A DNA stretch of 47,412 nt, taken from NCBI GenBank assembly GCA_046047315.1, contig JBJOID010000111.1:1-47412 (forward strand), given 5' to 3'. This document shows positions 25,365 to 33,248 of this stretch, one piece after another. The notes under the pieces were generated by a model. That model did no database searches and was not told where the DNA came from. It was given only the letters and a program-made list of their open reading frames with translations. A program made the position numbers and the translations under genes. This DNA comes from WGMK01 sp046047315. Its GTDB lineage: Bacteria; Hydrogenedentota; Hydrogenedentia; Hydrogenedentales; JAEUWI01. How positions within the stretch are numbered: position 1 is the first letter of the stretch; each line of letters opens with the position of its first letter.

Positions 25365-27539
25365 ATGAGCGGAAATAGCACACGAACAAACGCGATCACG
25401 AACATTATCAACCGCCCGCCGGTGGAAAGCACCTTTGATTTCGCGGCGGCGCCCACGGCCAAGCTCTTTGCCTCCAACGTGTTTGGCTTGCAAGTGATGG
25501 AGAGCATGCTCCCGAAGAAGGTGTATCGCTCCCTCAAGAAGACGATTGAATCTGGCCAAGCGCTCGATCCGACGACGGCTGACGCCGTCGCTGCGGCGAT
25601 GAAGTCGTGGGCCATGGAGAAGGGCGCGACCCATTACGCCCACGTCTTCTATCCCCTGACTGGCCTGACCGCCGAGAAGCACGACTCGTTCTTCAATCCG
25701 GACGGACAGGGTGGCACGCTGGCGGAGTTTGACGGCAAGACCTTGATTCAGGGCGAGCCCGATGGTTCTTCGTTCCCGTCGGGCGGCATTCGCGCCACCT
25801 TCGAGGCGCGTGGCTATACTATCTGGGACGTGACCAGCCCGGCGTACATTCTGGAGAATCCGAACGGCACCACGTTGTGCATCCCGACGGCTTTCGTGTC
25901 CTGGAGCGGGGAGGCTCTGGACAAGAAGACGCCGGTGCTGCGCTCGATGCAGGCCCTGAACACTCAGGCCCAGCGCGTGCTGAAATTCTTCGGTAACGAC
26001 GGCGCCTTTGTTTCCTGCACGGCGGGCCCGGAGCAGGAATACTTCCTTATCGACAAGAACTTCTTCTATGCCCGCCCTGACCTGATGAACGCGGGCCGCA
26101 CCCTGTATGGCACCAAGCCGCCGCGCGGGCAGGAGTTTGAAGACCACTACTTCGGCGCCATTCCGGAGCGGGTGCTGGCGTGCATGTTCGAAGTCGAGCG
26201 CGAGTGCTTCAAGCTGGGCATCCCGGTGAAGACCCGCCACAACGAAGTGGCGCCCAGCCAGTATGAAATTGCGCCGGTGTTCGAGTACGCCAACCTCGCC
26301 ACCGACCACCAGCAGCTCATCATGGTGAACTTGCGCCGGATCGCGGAGAAGTACGGCATGATCTGCCTGCTTCACGAGAAGCCTTTCGCGGGCGTGAACG
26401 GGTCGGGCAAACACCTCAACTACTCGATGGGATCGTCGAAGGCCGGCAACGTGTTCGACCCGGGCGACACCCCGGCGGAGAACGCCCAATTCCTGGTTTT
26501 CTGCTCGGCCATGCTGCGCGCCGTTTACCACCATGGCGACCTGTTGCGCGCCGTGGTGGCGACGGCCTCGAACGATCACCGTCTCGGAGCGAACGAGGCT
26601 CCGCCAGCCATCATCTCCATCTTCCTGGGCGATGAGCTCACCGAGATAGTCGAGAACCTTGCGAAGGGCACCCCGGTTAAGTCGCGCAAGGGACAGTTGC
26701 ATGTCGGCGTGGATGTGCTGCCCGAGATTCCGCTGCACTCCGGCGACCGTAACCGCACGAGCCCGATGGCCTTCACCGGCAACCGCTTCGAGTTCCGTGC
26801 CGTGGGCTCCAGCCAGTCCATCGCGGGACCGCTCGTCGCGCTCAACACCATCATGGCGGAGTCGCTCGAGTATTGCGCGAACTTCCTTGAGAAGCACGAC
26901 ACGAGCAGCCGTGAGAAGCTCGGCGCCGCGGTGCAGGCCCTGGTGAAGGACGTATACCTTGAGTGCGAGAAGATCGTATTCAATGGCGACGGCTACTCCG
27001 ATGAGTGGCATGCCGAGGCCGCGAAGCGTGGCCTGCCGAACTTGAAGACCTGTGCCGATGCGCTTCCGGTCATCAAGGCTCCCGAGACGGTGGCGCTGTT
27101 CCAGAAGTACGGCGTGTTGAGCGAGCGTGAGACCCTGAGCCGCTATGAAGTCTACGCGGAGCAGTACATCAAGACGATCAACGTGGAATGCCGCATCATG
27201 CTGGAGATTGCGAAGACCCAGATTTTCCCGGCGGCGATTCGCTACCAGAGCGAGCTGGCCGTGAGCCTGGCCAACCTCAAGCAGGTGGGCATCAACACCG
27301 ACGCGGACACCCTCTCCTACCTGACCAAGCTCATTGCGGATCTGCAGGGCGCCATCAAGAAACTGGACGGCCTCTTTGCTCACCCGCATGGCGAGATGGA
27401 GGAGACCTGCAAGTACTACAGCGGCACCCTGTTCCCGGCGATGAACGAGCTTCGCGCAATCGTGGACGAGCTCGAGACCATCGTCGCGGACGACCACTGG
27501 CCTCTGCCGACCTATCAGGAAATGCTGTTCATCAAGTAG
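25365..27539 (+). CDS. glnN: Type III glutamine synthetase
   Basis: 724 residues, the size of GSIII (against about 450-470 for GSI), forming glutamine from glutamate and ammonia with ATP. GSIII features visible are the N-terminal VFGLQVMESMLPKKVY, HYAHVFYPLTGLTAEKHDSF, the metal-binding GPEQEYFLID, the glutamate/ATP site NGSGKHLNYSMG, SNDHRLGANEAPPAI and GNRFEFRAVGSSQS. A perfect sigma-54 promoter precedes it and a strong terminator follows, so it is a monocistronic, probably nitrogen-controlled gene. AGGAG at 25346 is 14 bases upstream, rather far; a GGGGT nearer the ATG may serve instead. Codon use looks optimised, consistent with high expression. Confidence 0.96.
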   Translation: MSGNSTRTNAITNIINRPPVESTFDFAAAPTAKLFASNVFGLQVMESMLPKKVYRSLKKTIESGQALDPTTADAVAAAMKSWAMEKGATHYAHVFYPLTGLTAEKHDSFFNPDGQGGTLAEFDGKTLIQGEPDGSSFPSGGIRATFEARGYTIWDVTSPAYILENPNGTTLCIPTAFVSWSGEALDKKTPVLRSMQALNTQAQRVLKFFGNDGAFVSCTAGPEQEYFLIDKNFFYARPDLMNAGRTLYGTKPPRGQEFEDHYFGAIPERVLACMFEVERECFKLGIPVKTRHNEVAPSQYEIAPVFEYANLATDHQQLIMVNLRRIAEKYGMICLLHEKPFAGVNGSGKHLNYSMGSSKAGNVFDPGDTPAENAQFLVFCSAMLRAVYHHGDLLRAVVATASNDHRLGANEAPPAIISIFLGDELTEIVENLAKGTPVKSRKGQLHVGVDVLPEIPLHSGDRNRTSPMAFTGNRFEFRAVGSSQSIAGPLVALNTIMAESLEYCANFLEKHDTSSREKLGAAVQALVKDVYLECEKIVFNGDGYSDEWHAEAAKRGLPNLKTCADALPVIKAPETVALFQKYGVLSERETLSRYEVYAEQYIKTINVECRIMLEIAKTQIFPAAIRYQSELAVSLANLKQVGINTDADTLSYLTKLIADLQGAIKKLDGLFAHPHGEMEETCKYYSGTLFPAMNELRAIVDELETIVADDHWPLPTYQEMLFIK

Positions 27540-27559
27540 GCACCGCTACTCAATTTCCC

Positions 27560-27597
27560 ACCGGGCGGCGCGATTATGCGCCGCCCGGTTGCTTTTA
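27560..27597 (+). terminator. Strong Rho-independent terminator after glnN
   Basis: ACCGGGCGGCGC (27560-27571) pairs perfectly with GCGCCGCCCGGT (27578-27589) around GATTAT and is followed by TGCTTTT. It separates glnN from the histidine kinase gene. Confidence 0.9.
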
Positions 27598-27632
27598 CTG
27601 CGTGACCGATTGGCTGCAATCGCCTTGGCTTG

Positions 27633-27641
27633 TGGTATACT
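27633..27641 (+). promoter_or_regulatory. Extended -10 promoter element of the hybrid kinase gene
   Basis: TGGTATACT (TGn plus TATACT) lies 55 bases before ATG 27697, downstream of the glnN terminator; the -35 region is weak. Confidence 0.5.
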
Positions 27642-27696
27642 TCGCTGGGCATGCTTAGCCATGTGCAACCTCCACCTGCGAGCTTGAACCATACGC

Positions 27697-30144
27697 ATGG
27701 ATACCTCGAATCCCAGCGAGAAAAGTCATCCGCCGGATATTCGTGAACCACGCGTTTCAAGCCGTTCCCTCCTTATTCGCACCTGCGTTCCGCTCTTAAC
27801 GGCGTGGCTGTGCGAGATGTCTTCGCGCGTGGCGTACACCGTTGGTTACATTGACGGCACGCAGCGGGACCTGTTTGGCATGACTGCTTTTGCCTTGCTG
27901 GCAGTCAGTTCCGTGATGCTCATCAGAAGCCTCCAAAGCGCGCCTTGGCTACGATGGATGGTGACCTCCTCAATAGGCCTGCTGTTTTTTGCCCAGCTTG
28001 GGGATGTCATAGACGAGTTCAAGTTTGCCCAGGCCTATCCCGTGCTTGCGCGCCGTCATCCGGTTCATCTGCTGATGGAGTACTGCATCTTCATCACCGG
28101 GGCGGTGTTGTTGATGGCGACTTGCTATACCGCGCTTATCGAGGGTGAGGTGCGCCGATCGCAGTTGCGCAGCCGACGCGCGCGCCTGGAGCGCAGCATC
28201 GCGGAACGGAGGCGGGCGGAGCTTCAGCTAAAGGAAGCCCGGGATCGCCTTGAAATGCAGGTGGAGGCACGCACGGCGGAGCTTGCGGATCGCAATATGC
28301 GCCTCGCCGTTGAACTGGCGGAGCGCCACCATTTCGAGCAGCAGTTGGAGGAGAAGCTCCGATACGAAGAGGGGCTCGCGGCCTGTTCACGGATCCTCGT
28401 TTCTGGCGGGAATCTTGCCCATGTTTTCGATGAGGCCCTGCGTCACCTCGCTCTGGCGAGCAGGACGGATCGCGTGTATTACTACCAGAAGCACGCCGCA
28501 TCGGATGGTGGGGAGGAATTTACACTCGATGCTTTTTACGGCGTGGATGAAGGACGCACTGCCTTCATGCTATTGCCGCGCGACAGTTGGTCGTCACTGG
28601 AGAAGGGCGACCCGCTGATCCTCAACGACAGTGACTCCTGCGATCCTGATTTGCGAACCTCGTTGCGCGCCGCGGGCACAAAGTCTCTCTTGCTACTGCC
28701 CATTTTTCTGGAGGCGGAGTGGCGCGGGGTGGCTGGCTTCGAAGATGTGATTGAATGTCGGGACTGGGCAACCCATGAGGTGCGCATCCTCAAGACGGCG
28801 GGTGAGATCATGGGCGCCTGCAAGCAGCGTCAGCGCGCCGAGGATGCCCTGCGTCTGGCTTACGATGATCTTGAGCATCGCGTGGTGGACCGCACCCGTG
28901 ACCTGACCATCGCGAACGAGATGCTCAACCAGGAGATTCAGGATCGTAATCGTCTCGAGCGCGACAAGGCGCAGTTGCAGGCGAAACTCCGGCAGGCTCA
29001 AAAGATGCAGGCCATAGGCACATTGGCCGGTGGCATCGCACATGACTTCAACAACATACTCGCGTCAATCCTCGGCTATACCGAGCTCGCATTGGATCGA
29101 CTACCCCCGGGGCATGAGTTCCGGCGCTATCACGAGGAGGTGTTGAAGGCGGCGAACCGCGCGAAGGATCTCACCCACCAGATTTTGCTTTTCAGTCGAC
29201 AGGCCGACCAACAGCGCAGCGCGGTGTTTCCACATTTGATCGCGCAGGAAGTGCTTGCCCTGCTCGATGTGACTTGCCCATCCAATATCGTGATCGAGCG
29301 GCGCATCAGTTCCGATTCGGGATGTGTTCTGAGCGATACCGTGCACATGCATCAGGTGTTTCTGAATCTTTGCACCAACGCGCAGCATGCGATGAAGGCC
29401 AGCGGTGGCACGCTCACGCTGACGGTGATGCCGCATGTGACGAGCGTGCCCATATCCACGATAGACGGGGAATTGCCCCCGGGAGATTACATTTACATTG
29501 CTGTTCGAGATACGGGCGAGGGCATCGCCCCGAATGCGGTAGAGCGCATCTTCGATCCTTTCTTCACCACCAAGTCCGTGGAGGAGGGGACGGGCATGGG
29601 GCTTGCCATAGTGCACGGCATCGTCACGGGGCAGGGGGGCGGCATTCGCTGCGAGAGCACGCTCGGTCAGGGAACCCTGTTCGAAGTCTATCTGCCCGTC
29701 TATCGGGGGCCGGTGGAAGTGGCGGTCAAAGGCAACGGACAGCGTCTGGCCGGCAGCGAACGGATTCTGGTGGTTGACGATGAGCCGCAGCTGGTGGAAC
29801 TTTGGAAGGAAATGCTCGAACGCCACGGATACCAGGTGACGGGCTTTGACAACAGCCTGCGGGCGCTCGGTTATTTTCGCAACGCCCCCAGCGACTTCGA
29901 CGTGGTGCTTCTGGATCAGACGATGCCGGGCATGACGGGGGTGGATGTGGCGAGGAATATTCTTGCAGAACGTCCAGACCTGCCCGTGATCATCGCGACG
30001 GGTTTTAGCGAGGTCATCTCTCCAGAGTTGGCGCGCGAGATTGGGCTGGCGGACCTCATTTACAAACCCATTCTCGGCAACGACCTTGCGCTTTCGATAC
30101 GCCGCGCGCTCGACGCGGCCGTAGAGACATCGATCGAAGCGTAG
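27697..30144 (+). CDS. Membrane hybrid sensor histidine kinase with GAF-like and receiver domains
   Basis: 815 residues. The N-terminal part has about four hydrophobic helices (roughly 24-42, 60-78, 86-106 and 125-150), followed by a basic coiled coil (150-220). A GAF-like domain covers about 225-380 (YEEGLAACSRIL to GVAGFEDV), then a second coiled coil. The kinase core is HisKA with phospho-His in GGIAHDFNNILAS, then HATPase with N box LCTNAQHAM, G1 DTGEGI, F box FDPFFTTK and G2 GTGMGLAIVHGI. A C-terminal receiver (ERILVVDDEPQ, LLDQTMPGMTG, IYKP) is fully conserved. The signal is unknown. It is an orphan; the only activator nearby has a degenerate receiver, so any pairing is speculative. Confidence 0.92.
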   Translation: MDTSNPSEKSHPPDIREPRVSSRSLLIRTCVPLLTAWLCEMSSRVAYTVGYIDGTQRDLFGMTAFALLAVSSVMLIRSLQSAPWLRWMVTSSIGLLFFAQLGDVIDEFKFAQAYPVLARRHPVHLLMEYCIFITGAVLLMATCYTALIEGEVRRSQLRSRRARLERSIAERRRAELQLKEARDRLEMQVEARTAELADRNMRLAVELAERHHFEQQLEEKLRYEEGLAACSRILVSGGNLAHVFDEALRHLALASRTDRVYYYQKHAASDGGEEFTLDAFYGVDEGRTAFMLLPRDSWSSLEKGDPLILNDSDSCDPDLRTSLRAAGTKSLLLLPIFLEAEWRGVAGFEDVIECRDWATHEVRILKTAGEIMGACKQRQRAEDALRLAYDDLEHRVVDRTRDLTIANEMLNQEIQDRNRLERDKAQLQAKLRQAQKMQAIGTLAGGIAHDFNNILASILGYTELALDRLPPGHEFRRYHEEVLKAANRAKDLTHQILLFSRQADQQRSAVFPHLIAQEVLALLDVTCPSNIVIERRISSDSGCVLSDTVHMHQVFLNLCTNAQHAMKASGGTLTLTVMPHVTSVPISTIDGELPPGDYIYIAVRDTGEGIAPNAVERIFDPFFTTKSVEEGTGMGLAIVHGIVTGQGGGIRCESTLGQGTLFEVYLPVYRGPVEVAVKGNGQRLAGSERILVVDDEPQLVELWKEMLERHGYQVTGFDNSLRALGYFRNAPSDFDVVLLDQTMPGMTGVDVARNILAERPDLPVIIATGFSEVISPELAREIGLADLIYKPILGNDLALSIRRALDAAVETSIEA

Positions 30145-30149
30145 CCACC

Positions 30150-30179
30150 TTGCCCGGGGCCCTGCGCGATTGCTATACT
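30150..30179 (+). promoter_or_regulatory. Probable promoter of sat
   Basis: TTGCCC (30150-30155), an 18-base spacer and an extended -10 TGCTATACT (30171-30179). AAGGAG precedes the sat ATG further down. Confidence 0.5.
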
Positions 30180-30271
30180 CGCGCGTATTCACCCGGCCGC
30201 AAGGCGCATCCCCGCGTCCCCCAAATCGGACAAGACCGTCCGGCGGCCCCTAATCTCGCAAGGAGCGTGAC

Positions 30272-31426
30272 ATGTCCATACAGCCCCACGGCGGCACCCT
30301 GGTGAACCGCATCCTCGAAGGCCCGGCCCTGGAGTCAGCGGTGGCGAAGGCCTCGACTCTGCCCCGCATTCAGGTGAGCGACTTCACCGCGTTCGACATC
30401 GACTGCATCGGCAAGGGTATCTTCAGCCCCCTCACGGGTTTCATGAATGAGGAAGAAACGCGCCGGGTTATGGACCACATGTCTTTGCGGCCCGGTGTGG
30501 CGTGGACGATTCCGATTTTGCTTCCGGTAAGCCAGGAAGACGCCGACCGGCTCAGCGTTGGCAGCGATGTTGCCATCGAAGATGACCGCGGAGAATTGGT
30601 TGCCATTCTTCACCTCACGGAAAAGTTCGCGATCGACAAAAAGGAAATCGCGGAGAAGGTATATCGTACGACCGAGGACAAGCACCCCGGCGTGGCCGTG
30701 CTCTATAGTCAGGGCCCCATTTATCTTGCGGGTGAAATTGACGTGCTCAAGACGCGCGAGGTGGACTTCCAGGAGTTCAACTTGACGCCCGCGCAGACGC
30801 GCCAGGCCTTCAAGGAACGCGGCTGGAAGCGTGTCGTCGCTTTCCAGACCCGCAATCCGATTCACCGCGCCCACGAATACCTGACGAAGTGCGCGCTGGA
30901 AATGTGCGACGGCCTGCTGGTTCACCCCTTGATGGGCACCACCAAGAGCGACGACATTCCTGGTGACGTTCGGATGGAGTGCTACCAGGTGCTTCTGGAA
31001 AAGTACTACCCGAAGGACCACGTGATGCTCTCCATCATGCCGGTGAACATGCGCTATGCCGGGCCGCGCGAGGCGGTGATGCATGCGCTCATCCGGCAGA
31101 ACTATGGCGTCACGCACTTCATTGTTGGACGTGACCACGCCGGTGTCGGCAACTACTACGGCACCTATGACGCGCACTATATTTTCGATGAACTTGAGGA
31201 AGGTTCGCTGAAGATCAACCTGCTCTTCTACGATAACACCTTCTATTCGAACGTGACGAAGAGCATGGCTTCCAAGAAGACCTGCCCCGGCGCGGATGCG
31301 GACCATGTCTTCCTGAGCGGAACGAAGGTTCGCGAACTGCTCAAGGCTGGGCAGCGCCCGCCGGAGGAGTTCAGCCGTCCCGAGGTGGCCGACGTTCTGA
31401 TTCGCTGGGCCCAGAGCGCGGGCTGA
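30272..31426 (+). CDS. sat: Sulfate adenylyltransferase (ATP sulfurylase, homo-oligomeric type)
   Basis: 384 residues making adenosine phosphosulfate from sulfate and ATP. It is of the Sat type used in both dissimilatory and some assimilatory pathways, not CysDN. The N-terminal PUA-like domain includes FDIDCIGKGIFSPLTGFM. The catalytic domain has FQTRNPIHRAHEYL with the two His of the HxxH site, HPLMGTTKSDDIPGDVR, and VGRDHAGVGNYYG. The C-terminal SGTKVRELLKAGQRPPEEFSR is complete, and no APS kinase is fused. It is a single gene with its own promoter and a terminator-like hairpin after it, and no other sulfur gene is near. Direction of metabolism cannot be told. Confidence 0.95.
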   Translation: MSIQPHGGTLVNRILEGPALESAVAKASTLPRIQVSDFTAFDIDCIGKGIFSPLTGFMNEEETRRVMDHMSLRPGVAWTIPILLPVSQEDADRLSVGSDVAIEDDRGELVAILHLTEKFAIDKKEIAEKVYRTTEDKHPGVAVLYSQGPIYLAGEIDVLKTREVDFQEFNLTPAQTRQAFKERGWKRVVAFQTRNPIHRAHEYLTKCALEMCDGLLVHPLMGTTKSDDIPGDVRMECYQVLLEKYYPKDHVMLSIMPVNMRYAGPREAVMHALIRQNYGVTHFIVGRDHAGVGNYYGTYDAHYIFDELEEGSLKINLLFYDNTFYSNVTKSMASKKTCPGADADHVFLSGTKVRELLKAGQRPPEEFSRPEVADVLIRWAQSAG

Positions 31427-31466
31427 ACCTTGCCGCAACGACCGCAGTTTTCTTAACGTAATCAGC

Positions 31467-31499
31467 GCCGGCGCCTGAACGGGCGCCGGCCTGTTTGTT
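31467..31499 (+). terminator. Probable terminator after sat
   Basis: GCCGGCGCC (31467-31475) pairs with GGCGCCGGC (31482-31490) around a 6-base loop and is followed by a loosely T-rich CTGTTTGTT. Confidence 0.65.
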
Positions 31500-31525
31500 G
31501 AAGCGCCGGGTCGCGAGGATTTCCG

Positions 31526-32578
31526 ATGCTGGTTGGTGTAAAGACGGTCGCCACGGCCTACCCTGGATCGGCAGGGCATGTGGCGCGCTATCTCGACAAT
31601 GTGATGCACGCCATTCGCCATGTGCAGACGGACACCCGTTTTGTCGTCTTCACAACCCCGGAGAATCACGACGCCTATGAAGGTTGGATGAGGGTGCCGG
31701 TGCCTCCGCCTTCCACATCCCTCCGCGGCCTGATCGGTCGGACAGACGGCTTGGAGGGGCCGCTGCGGCAAGCCAAGCCGGACGTTCTTCTCGCACCATT
31801 GGCGGATCCGCACCCCGGTGGGGCAGTGCCTCAGGTGTTGTATTCGCTGGACATCGCCGCATGGGAAAAGGATGCGTTGCCCCCATCGGACGAAGTAGCG
31901 GATGTGCGCACGATACGCAAGGCGATTGCGTCGGCGCGTTCACTCATAGTCACCTCCGAGTATCTTCGACGCCGTTGCCTTGAGGTCTTCGAGGCTCCCT
32001 TGAACAAGACGGTGGTGGCTCCCTGTGGCGTCAATCCGGTTTTTCAGCAGCCTTCACGCAGCATCGTCGAAGAGCCCTACATCGTCATCTTCGCCGATGC
32101 GCTGGCCTATCCCGTGTTGCACCTCGTGAACAAGATGATCGAGCACATCCGGGATGAGTATCCGCATTCCTTCGTTGTGGTGGGGCCGGCGCACAGCGGC
32201 CGACAAGAGCCTTGGGACGACCAGGTGGTGCGTATTGAGAAGCTTCCAGACAGTTCGCTGGCCGGACTCTATCAGCACGCGGCGCTCTTCCTGAATCCCG
32301 GGGTCCACGATGGTGCGGCCCTGCGTACGATCGAGGCGCTTTATTGTGGTGTTCCCGTGGTCTGCGCCAAGTCAGGCGCGACCGTGGAACTCGTGGGACA
32401 GACGCCCGTCTATTACAACCCGATGAGTCCCGAGTCGATGGTGCAGTCGATGCGGCGCATTCTTGATGCGGACGAGAAGGAGCGCGCGGATCGCATCAAC
32501 TTTGGACGCCAGGCGGTCACCCGTTACCGATGGGAAGACACGGCCTGGAAGGTGCTGGGAGCATTCAAGAAGAAGTAG
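31526..32578 (+). CDS. Family 4-type glycosyltransferase
   Basis: 350 residues with the GT-B two-domain layout. The N-terminal half has VATAYPGSAGHVARYLDN (acceptor side) and a linker with LIVTSEYLRRRC and VVAPCGVNPVF. The C-terminal donor domain has FVVVGPAH, the LYQHAALFLNPGVHDGAAL stretch and EALYCGVPVVCAKSGATVELVG, the classical E-x7-E-like nucleotide-sugar region. There is no signal peptide or membrane segment. GAGGA lies 5 bases before the ATG. The neighbouring sat gene is probably unrelated. The substrate is unknown. Its stop overlaps the opposing YhhN-like gene by 14 bases. Confidence 0.87.
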   Translation: MLVGVKTVATAYPGSAGHVARYLDNVMHAIRHVQTDTRFVVFTTPENHDAYEGWMRVPVPPPSTSLRGLIGRTDGLEGPLRQAKPDVLLAPLADPHPGGAVPQVLYSLDIAAWEKDALPPSDEVADVRTIRKAIASARSLIVTSEYLRRRCLEVFEAPLNKTVVAPCGVNPVFQQPSRSIVEEPYIVIFADALAYPVLHLVNKMIEHIRDEYPHSFVVVGPAHSGRQEPWDDQVVRIEKLPDSSLAGLYQHAALFLNPGVHDGAALRTIEALYCGVPVVCAKSGATVELVGQTPVYYNPMSPESMVQSMRRILDADEKERADRINFGRQAVTRYRWEDTAWKVLGAFKKK

Positions 32579-33248
32579 CCTCTGTCTCCGTGTGGGCATC
32601 GGTCGCATGCTCGCCTGTCAGGTGTCGTGGAACCCAGGCGAACATCAGGCAGGCCGTGTAATACAAGGGGTAGCAGAAATAGGCATTCATGCTGCTCTCA
32701 TCCACAAAACGCCAACGTGCCACGAATAGATCCGAGACGTAGAAAATAACGGCCGCCCCCAAGATTACGGGAGCGGCATCGTGTCTGCGAAGACCCAAGG
32801 CGGTCGTGAGCATTACCCCGATCACGAAGGCGTATCCCCAAACCAGAGGCTGTTCTCCTGCCTCAAGATGGGGATGGATCCAATAGAGCATCATCGCGCT
32901 TACTGTAATCGTAACGACCGCGGCGTAAGGCAATTTTGCCCGGGAAAGCCCAAGAGAGATAAAGCAGGCCGAAAAGAGCAGGTGGGCCAGGGCAAAGGCG
33001 GCCACACCCGCTTCAAAGTTTCCCGGCCCAAAGAAGTCACCCAGGGCGCAGGCTGCCAAGGCAGCCATCATCAACCAGCCTGTGCGTTTCTTGAGGGTAC
33101 GGTTGGATAAGGCGACCAGCAAATAGCAGGCAGACGCTCCCCAGAGTCCAAACAGGAAGCAGGAGCGCATCCCCAAGGCATGAGATATCAGGGCCGCCAA
33201 TACGCAAAAGACACCTGATAGGGTGAAGATCAAGGCCAGACGCGTCAT
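32565..33248 (-). CDS. YhhN/TMEM86-family membrane protein (lysoplasmalogenase-like)
   Basis: 227 residues with about eight hydrophobic helices. YhhN-type features are the paired acidic positions in CALGDFFGPGNFEAGVAAF (about 67-85) and FYVSDLFVARWRF (about 170-182), plus AHLLFSACFISLG. Animal TMEM86B cleaves the vinyl-ether bond of lysoplasmalogens; bacterial YhhN proteins are mostly uncharacterised, so the reaction here is inference. The ATG (33246-33248) overlaps the TGA of the GH172 gene as ATGA, indicating co-translation. It converges with the GT4 gene. Confidence 0.78.
   Translation of the reverse strand: MTRLALIFTLSGVFCVLAALISHALGMRSCFLFGLWGASACYLLVALSNRTLKKRTGWLMMAALAACALGDFFGPGNFEAGVAAFALAHLLFSACFISLGLSRAKLPYAAVVTITVSAMMLYWIHPHLEAGEQPLVWGYAFVIGVMLTTALGLRRHDAAPVILGAAVIFYVSDLFVARWRFVDESSMNAYFCYPLYYTACLMFAWVPRHLTGEHATDAHTETEATSS

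Noticed and set aside
25341..27497. A 718-codon open frame on the minus strand opposite glnN.
   Set aside because: It mirrors the glnN coding frame, is a low-complexity Arg/His/Leu-rich translation and matches no family; it arises from GC-rich codon bias in a strongly expressed gene.
30335..31813. A 492-codon minus-strand frame opposite sat.
   Set aside because: It crosses sat, its terminator hairpin and part of the GT4 gene; the true genes on the plus strand are unmistakable.
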